A stretch of 6,014 nucleotides of DNA, from the NCBI GenBank assembly GCA_947483025.1, contig CANKMK010000038.1:1-6014 (forward strand). Direction: 5' to 3'. Origin of the DNA: Chloroflexota bacterium (GTDB taxonomy: Bacteria; Chloroflexota; Limnocylindria; Limnocylindrales; Limnocylindraceae). This document shows, in pieces, positions 1 through 5,381 of the stretch. A program made the translations under genes and the position numbers. Within the stretch, counting starts at the first letter, position 1. Each line of letters begins with the position of its first letter. The notes under the pieces are model-generated. The model saw only the letters and a program-made list of their open reading frames with translations. It was not told the origin of the DNA and did no database searches.

Positions 1-146
1 GGCGTGATGTGCAGCTTCCCTGCGGTGCGCTGGACCGCATCCTTCACCGCCTTCAGATCCATGCTGAACGGCTCGCCCGTCAAGGGATCAGTGGTTGGCA
101 GTGGTGGATAGGCCGGGCGCTGTTCACGAGCGGGTAGGTCGGGCAT
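1..146 (-). CDS. N-terminal part of an unrecognised protein, cut by the left edge
   Basis: Only the first 48 codons are visible; the reading frame stays open to the window edge. The protein begins MPDLPAREQRPAYPPLPTTD, a proline-rich, probably flexible start, followed by a more helical, charged stretch (about residues 29-47, with MDLKAVKDAVQRTAGKLHI). I do not recognise the family. The ATG at 146-144 was chosen because a -10-like TACTAC (minus strand, 162-157) lies 10 bases upstream, the same layout as other first genes in the window. An in-frame ATG at 62-60 (residue 29) is the alternative and would drop the proline-rich leader. The gene is divergent from the acetyltransferase at 194, with 47 bases between the two starts. 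That it is a real gene is likely but not certain, because so little of it can be seen. Confidence 0.5.
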   Translation of the reverse strand, partial: MPDLPAREQRPAYPPLPTTDPLTGEPFSMDLKAVKDAVQRTAGKLHIT

Positions 147-193
147 GGGGAGAACGGTAGTACATGCACGGGGGGAGCAGGTAGCCTGTACGC
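147..193. promoter_or_regulatory. Divergent promoter region between the left-edge gene and the GNAT gene
   Basis: This 47-base gap must hold the start signals for both directions. On the minus strand TACTAC (162-157) is followed by ten bases, CGTTCTCCCC, then ATG at 146. This nearly repeats the arrangement before the winged-helix gene at 1596 (TACTAT, CGCTCTCCC, ATG). On the plus strand a weaker TAGCCT (182-187) ends six bases before the ATG at 194. A purine-rich GGGGGGAGCAGG (170-181) could serve as a distant Shine-Dalgarno for 194, but it sits about 12 bases or more from the ATG. No convincing -35 box is seen for either direction. Confidence 0.35.
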
Positions 194-622
194 ATGCTGG
201 AGATTCGACCCGCAACCTTCGAGGAGATCCTGAACTTGCGCCATGAAGTGCTGCGCGCTGGGAGGCCGCTGGAGAGCGCCTACTACCCAGGGGATGAGTC
301 TGGTGCTGGTGCGCACTGGGGCGCCTGGAGCGGCGGCGAGCTGGCCGCCTGCGTTTCGCTCTATACCGTCGAGGGGCCAAGCACCCAGCTCCGTGGCGCG
401 GCAACTGCGCCGCAGTGGCGCAACCGGGGGATCGGCGAGGCGCTGATGCGCACCGCCATCGCCGCCTGGTGGGCCGACACGAGCGCCCCGCGCGACCTCT
501 GGTGCAACGCCCGCGTGGCGGCCATCACCCTCTACGAGCGCCTCGGCTTTATCCCCGAGGGGGAGCGCTTTGAGTTCCCCCAGGTCGGCCCACATCAGCG
601 CATGCGCTGGGTTGCCCCATGA
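194..622 (+). CDS. GNAT-family N-acetyltransferase (142 aa)
   Basis: A single-domain Gcn5-related acetyltransferase, expected to be cytosolic and to transfer the acetyl group of acetyl-CoA to an amine; the substrate is unknown. The N-terminal strand IRPATFEEILNLRHEVLR (about residues 4-21) is typical of the fold. The acetyl-CoA pyrophosphate-binding motif A is LRGAATAPQWRNRGIG (residues 66-81), with the R/Q-x-x-G-x-G pattern in RNRGIG. Motif B is LWCNARVAAITLYERLGF (102-119), with Tyr114 where many GNATs keep the general-acid tyrosine. The C-terminal segment with VGPHQRMRW follows a small-GNAT subgroup that I recognise from general knowledge. The length is normal for a complete domain. Its stop overlaps the start of the DMT transporter (ATGA at 619-622), so the two are probably translated together. 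The ATG at 194 fits the start of the fold; an ATG at 243 is in another frame. Confidence 0.88.
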   Translation: MLEIRPATFEEILNLRHEVLRAGRPLESAYYPGDESGAGAHWGAWSGGELAACVSLYTVEGPSTQLRGAATAPQWRNRGIGEALMRTAIAAWWADTSAPRDLWCNARVAAITLYERLGFIPEGERFEFPQVGPHQRMRWVAP

Positions 623-1560
623 TCGGCGCACTGTTTGGCGTGATCGCCGCATTCTCGTGGGGTGGTGGTGACTTCCTGGGCGGACTCGCTAGCCGTCGCC
701 TCCCAACCTTCCTCGTTGTCGCCGCAAGCCAGACGGCAACGCTCGCGCTTCTTGTTCCCGTCGCTCTCATCGCAGGCGGCGTTCCGCCGACTGGCACTGC
801 TCTGCTCACCACGGCGATCGCCGGAATTGTGGGCGGCACCGGTGTGCTCTTGCTCTATCACGGGTTTGCCCACGGGCGCATCTCTATTGTCGCCAGCATC
901 GCCGGCACACTCTCCGCGCTGATTCCTGTTGGTGTCAGCATTGCAGAGGGCGAGGTTCCATCACTCCTTCGGCTCTTCGGATTTTTGACAGCTATCGTTG
1001 CAATCATCATTGTTTCGACGAGTTCTGTTGAGCACGCCGTTGCTGGCGAGACGGGCGCGCACGCCGATGCATCGAGTGGCGCGGCGGCTCGCGGTGGTGC
1101 AATCTATGGAATCACCGCAGGTATCTGCTTCGCCGGATTTAGCTTGATCTTTTCCCGTGTTGAATCTGATGCAACCGTGTGGCTCATCACCATCCTTCGT
1201 ATTGCCAGCGTCTCTGCGTTGGCACTGGTCTTCGTTGTGGCTCGCCTCGTCGGCCGTCGGCCACCCGGCGATGAGCCGATTCGCGCCGGCGCAATTCCCG
1301 CGGGACTGCTGCCTCGGCTGCGTCTGCTGCTGCTCCTTACCGTGGCAGGCACATGTGAAACGGCGGGGAACCTCTTCTTCTTCCTCTCAAAGGAGGAGAG
1401 TGGCGTGGCAGTAGCAGCAGTCTTCACGTCGATTGCGCCGATCACTACGGTGATCTTTGCGGCACTGCTGCTGGGTGAACGTGTCAGCGCGCGCCAAGGG
1501 TTGGGGATTGCCCTTGCTGGCGTCGCCACCATCGCCATCGCGCTGGGCGGAGTGGCGTAG
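619..1560 (+). CDS. EamA/DMT-family ten-helix membrane transporter (313 aa)
   Basis: A cytoplasmic-membrane protein of the drug/metabolite transporter superfamily, probably an exporter or permease for a small metabolite; the substrate cannot be read from sequence. Ten hydrophobic segments are visible at about residues 2-19, 32-53, 62-80, 87-107, 115-134, 160-178, 187-209, 231-255, 262-285 and 290-310. They form two five-helix EamA repeats joined by a hydrophilic loop at about 136-159. The end of repeat 2 is characteristic: AAVFTSIAPITTVIFAALLLGE followed by a final helix rich in G, A and I. The length of 313 residues is usual for the family. It starts inside the acetyltransferase stop (ATGA), with no clear Shine-Dalgarno of its own, which suggests translational coupling. 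Pairing with an acetyltransferase suggests export of an acetylated compound, but that is inference. It uses somewhat more T-ending codons than its upstream neighbour. Confidence 0.9.
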   Translation: MIGALFGVIAAFSWGGGDFLGGLASRRLPTFLVVAASQTATLALLVPVALIAGGVPPTGTALLTTAIAGIVGGTGVLLLYHGFAHGRISIVASIAGTLSALIPVGVSIAEGEVPSLLRLFGFLTAIVAIIIVSTSSVEHAVAGETGAHADASSGAAARGGAIYGITAGICFAGFSLIFSRVESDATVWLITILRIASVSALALVFVVARLVGRRPPGDEPIRAGAIPAGLLPRLRLLLLLTVAGTCETAGNLFFFLSKEESGVAVAAVFTSIAPITTVIFAALLLGERVSARQGLGIALAGVATIAIALGGVA

Positions 1561-1595
1561 ACGAACTGTTACAGACCCGCTACTATCGCTCTCCC
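1558..1595 (+). promoter_or_regulatory. Putative sigma70-type promoter of the winged-helix gene, leaderless layout
   Basis: A -10-like TACTAT lies at 1581-1586. Seventeen bases upstream is TAGACG (1558-1563), which matches TTGACA at four of six positions and includes the transporter's own TAG stop. The expected transcription start, about seven bases after the -10, falls near 1593, only some three bases before the ATG at 1596. No Shine-Dalgarno is present between the -10 and the ATG (CGCTCTCCC), consistent with a leaderless or nearly leaderless mRNA. Confidence 0.5.
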
Positions 1596-1919
1596 ATGAC
1601 TGATACATCGCCTGTAGAGCCGACACCCATCGCGATTGACCGCGCCAGCGGCGCGTTGCGCCTGGCTGAGCGAACCATTGCCCTTACAGGAACGGAGCTT
1701 CGACTCCTCTCGCTCCTGATCGAGCGACTCGGTGATGCAGTTTCGCATCAAGAGATTCGCGACTACGTGTGGGGCGAGAATTGGGCTGGCGGCGACGAGG
1801 CACTGCGCGTTGCCGTCAATCGACTACGAAAGAAGTTTGAGGGGAATCAGCGTCGCCCACAGATCTTGGTGAGTGTTCGTGGCATTGGCTACCGACTGAT
1901 TGGCACGCGCCAGGCGTAA
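1596..1919 (+). CDS. Stand-alone OmpR/PhoB-type winged-helix DNA-binding protein (107 aa)
   Basis: A likely transcriptional regulator made only of the C-terminal effector domain of OmpR/PhoB response regulators (Trans_reg_C type). The domain covers about residues 12-103. The early strands IAIDRASGALRLAERTIAL are followed by LTGTELRLLSLLIERLGDAV (helix 1), HQEIRDYVWG (helix 2), a probable recognition helix EALRVAVNRLRKKFE (68-82) and the hairpin signature VSVRGIGYRL (92-101). There is no receiver domain, phosphorylatable aspartate or other sensor, so it is not controlled by a histidine kinase in the usual way. The upstream region is too short to hold a receiver, and the transporter ends 35 bases before the start, so this is not a truncation visible here. 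The ATG at 1596 directly follows a -10-like box. It could regulate the GNAT/DMT pair or itself, but its targets are not shown by the sequence. It ends 7 bases from the convergent membrane-protein gene. Confidence 0.85.
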   Translation: MTDTSPVEPTPIAIDRASGALRLAERTIALTGTELRLLSLLIERLGDAVSHQEIRDYVWGENWAGGDEALRVAVNRLRKKFEGNQRRPQILVSVRGIGYRLIGTRQA

Positions 1920-1926
1920 CGCCCGC

Positions 1927-2346
1927 CTACAGCTGCGCGAAGAGCGGCTTTAGGAACTGGCTCTCGATTACGAGAGCGATGTACGCCACCGGAAGACTGG
2001 CAAAGAAGCCGAGTACCGCAGACCATCCAGAGCGTTCTGTGCCGTTGCCGTTTGCGCGCGGTTGCGGAACGATTAAGTAGGTGATGAGGCTGCCGAAGAT
2101 CACCGTGCCGAGAACGAGGAGTGCTGCAGCCTCGGTGCGCAGGTCCCTTCCGCCGAACACGCCACTGAGGTCAGCGCCACTGCGGAGTGCGCGCTCTACC
2201 TGCAGGTCGTAGAGGAGATACGCGATCGTCAAGAGTGCGGCGATTGAGACGTTTGAGAAGACAGCGCGAAAGACCGGTTTCGGTGCGTGCAACAACTGAT
2301 AGATGCGGCGACCGATAAAGCCGCGCGGGCGGCGTTGCTCAGCCAT
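1927..2346 (-). CDS. Small three-helix membrane protein of unknown function (139 aa)
   Basis: I do not recognise the family. A basic N-terminus (MAEQRRPRGFIGRRIYQLLH) is followed by three hydrophobic segments at about residues 29-46, 72-93 and 106-127, with a charged loop at 47-71 and a glycine/asparagine-rich loop at 94-104. The basic N-terminus suggests it faces the cytoplasm, which would put the C-terminus outside; this is a positive-inside inference only. The frame is open much further upstream (to 3069), but that stretch lies under the aminotransferase gene on the same strand and is arginine/serine/proline-rich in the manner of an out-of-frame translation. I therefore start at the ATG 2346-2344, which overlaps the end of the aminotransferase gene by 8 bases. 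No strong Shine-Dalgarno is seen, so translation probably depends on the upstream gene. It is the last gene of the operon. Confidence 0.75.
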   Translation of the reverse strand: MAEQRRPRGFIGRRIYQLLHAPKPVFRAVFSNVSIAALLTIAYLLYDLQVERALRSGADLSGVFGGRDLRTEAAALLVLGTVIFGSLITYLIVPQPRANGNGTERSGWSAVLGFFASLPVAYIALVIESQFLKPLFAQL

Positions 2347-3607
2347 GCAAGATCTCGATGGTCGGGCGCTTCGGGAGCGTCTCTGGAGTGTGCGCGGCAA
2401 AGAGGGCGACGAGCTCAGCAATGCGCGCCACCTCGGCCTCGGTGTTCCAGAAGCCCCAGGAGGTGCGGAGTGCGGCGGCGGAACCTGGGCGACCATCGAG
2501 TGGCGGAAGGCTCGGTACGCGGCGGGTGATGGCGAAGGCGCGGCGTGTGAGCTCCTCGACGAGCTGTTCGGGCTTCCAGCCGGCCACGCGGAGGGAGACG
2601 ATCGTGGCGTGCCCTCCAGCGGGGGCGAGCATCTCCACACCCGGCACGCCGCGCACGGCGGCGTGGAACTCGGCGGCGAGGCGCTGAGCGCGATCGGTCG
2701 CCCACGGCAGACCGACCTGCATCGATAGCCAACCCGCCGCACGGGCCGCCCCTGCGAGCGATGGGCGGCTGAACCCAGAGACCTGGTAGCGGCGCGCATC
2801 GGACCGGAGGGTGCCCACGCCATTGAGCGGCTGCCCATCGAACGCCATGTACCCGCCAATGATCGGACGGAAGGTGTCGGCGGCGAGCGCCTCGCGCGAC
2901 ACACGAATGCCGGCGAGCCCCTCCACGCCGAGGAGCCACTTCTGCGACGGAAAGGCGAGGAGATCTGGGTTGAGCGCATCGATGTCGTCGCGCAGCGCGC
3001 CGACACCTTGAGCGCCATCGAGCACCGTGGTGATGCCCGCCGCACGTGCCGCGGCGAGGAGTGGCGCAACTGGGAGTACGCGTCCGCTAATCCATGAGAC
3101 GCGCGAGAGAAGAAGGAGCTTCGTTGGTGCGTTCAGGAGTGGAAGAACGCTCGCAACGATCTCATCGTCACTGAGCGGTTGGCTCGCGGCGTTGCAGAGC
3201 GAGAGGGTCTGAATGACGACGCCGGTGCGTGACGCAAGGGTCGCCAGGCTGCCGCGAATTGCTGGGTACTCTTCGTCGAAGGTAATGATGCGGTCGCCAG
3301 CGCGCCACTCCATGCCAAGAATTGGCCGCAGTACCGACTCGGTGGTGCTGTGCCCAATGGCAACGAGTTCGAGATCGGTGGCGAGCACGCCGGCGAAGAC
3401 GCCGCGCAACTCGTTGGCGCGCTCCTCAACATCGTCCATGGCATGTTCGGTGGCGCGTCCGGTCTGCAGCTCTTGGTCGTGCACGGCACGCATCGCGGCA
3501 TCAACTTCGGCAGGCACTGGCCCGTTGCTACCAGCATTCAGATAGATGCTCGCCTCCGTTGAGGGCATCAGCTTCCGAAGCTCTGTGACCTTCTCGTGAT
3601 CGCTCAT
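2339..3607 (-). CDS. Class V PLP-dependent aminotransferase-fold enzyme, no desulfurase cysteine (422 aa)
   Basis: A fold-type I pyridoxal-phosphate enzyme of the class V aminotransferase group, which includes cysteine desulfurases, isopenicillin N epimerase-like and EgtE-like proteins; expected to be cytosolic. Visible landmarks, in order: YLNAGSNGPVP (22-32), the phosphate-binding turn GHSTTESV (85-92), FDEEYPA (110-116), the segment SRVSWISGRVLPV (168-180), the ring-nitrogen aspartate in LDGAQGVGAL (Asp197, Gln200), the PLP-lysine motif FPSQKWLLG (Lys223) and the C-terminal RTSWGFWNT (381-389). The region that carries the catalytic cysteine in SufS-type desulfurases reads RRVPSLPP (362-369) here. 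The only cysteine is Cys138, so a cysteine desulfurase is unlikely. A lyase, epimerase or transaminase is more probable; the substrate is unknown. The start ATG overlaps the ligase stop (ATGA at 3607-3604) and has a good Shine-Dalgarno, AGGAGAG (3619-3613). The membrane-protein gene overlaps its end. Confidence 0.87.
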   Translation of the reverse strand: MSDHEKVTELRKLMPSTEASIYLNAGSNGPVPAEVDAAMRAVHDQELQTGRATEHAMDDVEERANELRGVFAGVLATDLELVAIGHSTTESVLRPILGMEWRAGDRIITFDEEYPAIRGSLATLASRTGVVIQTLSLCNAASQPLSDDEIVASVLPLLNAPTKLLLLSRVSWISGRVLPVAPLLAAARAAGITTVLDGAQGVGALRDDIDALNPDLLAFPSQKWLLGVEGLAGIRVSREALAADTFRPIIGGYMAFDGQPLNGVGTLRSDARRYQVSGFSRPSLAGAARAAGWLSMQVGLPWATDRAQRLAAEFHAAVRGVPGVEMLAPAGGHATIVSLRVAGWKPEQLVEELTRRAFAITRRVPSLPPLDGRPGSAAALRTSWGFWNTEAEVARIAELVALFAAHTPETLPKRPTIEILHG

Positions 3608-5343
3608 TCTGTCTCTCCTGCTGATCCACTAGAGGCGCGGCAACGCGCCTCAATCGCCGAGAGTGACGCTACCTGATCAGGGCCGAGGTCGGTGCGGAAA
3701 CGCACAATGCGTGGACCGCGAAGGGTGTAGCCCGAGCCACTGCGCTCACTGCGCCGCAACTCGTCAAACGACACCTCGACCACGATGCGCGGCTCAACGC
3801 TGCGATAGTTGCCGAGCTGCGCAACAGTGTGCGCCTCGAACCAACGCCCCATCTCGCTCATCTCGTGTTCGCCCAGCTGTGCTGAGGCACGGCCGAGTGT
3901 GGTGAGTCGACCAGAGAGATCGTCACGCACGGCAAAGGTCAGCTCCGACAGGAGTGTTCGGCGACGCCCAACGCCGTACTCCACGCCGACCACCACGCAG
4001 TCAACGCTATCGATGGGGTGTTTCAACTTGAGCCATGCAGATCCGCGTCGCCCTGGGGCGTAGGCGGCGGTGGTCGACTTCAGCACGATCCCCTCAGAGC
4101 CGCGCATGCGCGCGGCAATGAACTCCGCCTCAATCTCTTCGATGCCGTTCACGACGCGCTGCGGTGCTACTCGAATGACGCCACCGCACCGTTCTGTAAT
4201 GCCAATGGCCGCGAGGGCAGCGTGTCGCTCGTGCAGCGGCGCGCCAATCAGCAGTTCGTCGTTGTGCGCGATGAGGTCAAAGGTGATGAACTGCACAGCG
4301 GTCCGCTCACGTTCGTGCAGCGTTGTATTTGCACCGCTCAGTCGCGATTGCACCGCGCTGACCGGGAGCGGGTGGCCTTCGTCAAAGGCAATGATCTCGC
4401 CATCAAGCACGAGCGACGTTGGAATTTGTGCTGCCGCGGCGGCGATTTCGGGGAACGCCACGGTGATGTCGTTCGCATCTCGACCGTAGAGGGCGACTTG
4501 ACCATCGGCAACATGCAGTTGCACGCGGATACCGTCGTACTTGTCTTCCACGGCAATAGCGCCGGCGGCGATCTCGCTCAGGCGCTCCATTGCATCGGCG
4601 GCACTTGCGGCTGGTGCGGCGAGCATCGCTGGGATCGGGTGGAAGTAGCGGAGCGTCGCTTCGGCAAGTGCGCCGCGCTTCGCCAGAAGCGCCACGCGGC
4701 CAGCATCACCCTCAAGGGTCATCGCCCAACGGACAGTGCTCACTTCGGCAGCGAAGGCTGTTGCGATCGCGTTCTCGAGGAGGCCGTCGCGCAAGCCAAT
4801 CTGCACGTCGCCAGAAAGCATGCGTACGATATATTTCGCCGCGATGGGTGAGGTGCCGTAGAAGAGCTGCATCAGCAGGTCATGGCGGCGCTGTCCACTG
4901 GCGCCGCGGATTGCGGCAAAGGATTCAGGAAGTGAGCGGAGGGTCGGCGCAGAGCCTTCCCCCGTAACGGGCATGACCCCGGTGGCGCTGGCGATGGCGC
5001 TGCTGCGCATCTGCGCGTGGCGCTCCTCGCTGGCGGCAGCCTCGCCGGCAATAGGGCGTTCACTTTCGAGAAGCTCCTCTACGGCGAGGCCGATGTCGCC
5101 CGTCTCGTCGAGGATCTTTGCGAGTGAGCCGGCCGGCGCTCCCGCCACCTCTTCAACGGCCTTGGCAAGTGCGGGCCATGAGACGGCGCCCGCCTGCGCG
5201 GTGCCACGGCTGCCGAGGAGTCGGCAGATCACCTCAAGGTCAACCTCGTCGGCTGAACGAAGTGCATCGGCGAAGAGGCGTGCCTTCTCGGAGGTACGCG
5301 AGGCACCTTCGATCTTGCGCGCGAGTTGCATCCAGCTAAGCAT
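3604..5343 (-). CDS. ATP-dependent DNA ligase with N-terminal DNA-binding domain (579 aa)
   Basis: Seals nicks in duplex DNA through an enzyme-AMP intermediate, presumably in repair alongside the usual NAD-dependent LigA. Residues 1 to about 235 form the helical DNA-binding domain: GDIGLAVEELLE (82-93), then TSPIAAKYIVRMLSGDVQIGLRDG (164-187), the pattern of archaeal/LigB-type ligases. The nucleotidyltransferase core has motif I EDKYDGIR with AMP-accepting Lys268, motif III LVLDGEII (Glu316), motif IIIa FITFDLI (352-358), motif IV SEGIVLKS (416-423) and motif V AWLKLKH (436-442). The OB-fold domain ends with motif VI-like RGPRIVRFRTD (542-552). All key residues are intact and the length suits a full three-domain enzyme. 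A loose alanine/serine-rich linker (about 97-133) looks longer than usual. The ATG at 5343 is preceded by a -10-like TACGAT seven bases away; the frame is open to 5475, but that extension lies opposite the divergent acetyltransferase and is rejected. A second Met at residue 5 is possible. No Ku, polymerase or nuclease partner is visible. Confidence 0.93.
   Translation of the reverse strand: MLSWMQLARKIEGASRTSEKARLFADALRSADEVDLEVICRLLGSRGTAQAGAVSWPALAKAVEEVAGAPAGSLAKILDETGDIGLAVEELLESERPIAGEAAASEERHAQMRSSAIASATGVMPVTGEGSAPTLRSLPESFAAIRGASGQRRHDLLMQLFYGTSPIAAKYIVRMLSGDVQIGLRDGLLENAIATAFAAEVSTVRWAMTLEGDAGRVALLAKRGALAEATLRYFHPIPAMLAAPAASAADAMERLSEIAAGAIAVEDKYDGIRVQLHVADGQVALYGRDANDITVAFPEIAAAAAQIPTSLVLDGEIIAFDEGHPLPVSAVQSRLSGANTTLHERERTAVQFITFDLIAHNDELLIGAPLHERHAALAAIGITERCGGVIRVAPQRVVNGIEEIEAEFIAARMRGSEGIVLKSTTAAYAPGRRGSAWLKLKHPIDSVDCVVVGVEYGVGRRRTLLSELTFAVRDDLSGRLTTLGRASAQLGEHEMSEMGRWFEAHTVAQLGNYRSVEPRIVVEVSFDELRRSERSGSGYTLRGPRIVRFRTDLGPDQVASLSAIEARCRASSGSAGETE
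3613..3619 (-). promoter_or_regulatory. Shine-Dalgarno of the aminotransferase gene inside the ligase end
   Basis: AGGAGAG lies in the last codons of the ligase gene, five bases before the aminotransferase ATG. It is a clear ribosome-binding site. It fixes the start at 3607 and contrasts with the first genes of units in this window, which lack such sites at the usual spacing. The internal gene of the operon therefore uses a Shine-Dalgarno while the operon's first gene looks leaderless. Confidence 0.7.
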
Positions 5344-5381
5344 CGGGGCGATCGTATACCGTGACCGCGTGGTCGGATCGC
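5344..5381. promoter_or_regulatory. Shared divergent promoter of the ligase operon and the second GNAT gene
   Basis: Only about 25 bases separate the ligase ATG (5343) from the likely GTG of the acetyltransferase (5369). A symmetric GTATAC (5354-5359) sits in the middle and contributes to a -10-like hexamer in each direction: TACGAT on the minus strand (5356-5351, seven bases before the ATG) and TATACC on the plus strand (5355-5360, eight bases before the GTG). The outer inverted arms GCGATC (5348-5353) and GATCGC (5376-5381), and the inner dyad GACC-GCGT-GGTC (5363-5374), could bind a regulator. No good -35 box was found on either strand, so this assignment rests on the -10 pattern and spacing. 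Confidence 0.45.

Noticed and set aside
80..652. Minus-strand open frame (190 codons) across the first acetyltransferase
   Set aside because: It is antisense to a clear GNAT gene, has a low-complexity composition and also conflicts with the frame of the left-edge gene.
1389..1407. Perfect AAAGGAGG followed by an in-frame GTG at 1405 inside the transporter gene
   Set aside because: It could in principle give a 52-residue two-helix product, but the stretch simply encodes Ser-Lys-Glu-Glu. Without conservation or start data it is likely coincidence.
1913..1923. GGCG-TAA-CGCC inverted repeat between the convergent genes at 1919/1927
   Set aside because: A 4-bp stem with a 3-base loop and no T-run is too weak to call a terminator.
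2347..3069. Upstream extension of the membrane-protein frame to an ATG at 3069
   Set aside because: It overlaps the aminotransferase gene on the same strand in another frame and is Arg/Ser/Pro-rich. The protein-like part begins at the ATG at 2346.
4018..4851. Long plus-strand open frame (277 codons) opposite the DNA ligase
   Set aside because: It lies wholly antisense to a ligase with all motifs intact. The translation is Arg/Cys/His-rich without recognisable domains, as expected for antisense frames in GC-rich coding DNA.
4973..5368. Acetyltransferase start at the ATG at 4973
   Set aside because: It would add about 130 residues antisense to the ligase and unlike any GNAT domain. The fold begins near 5420.
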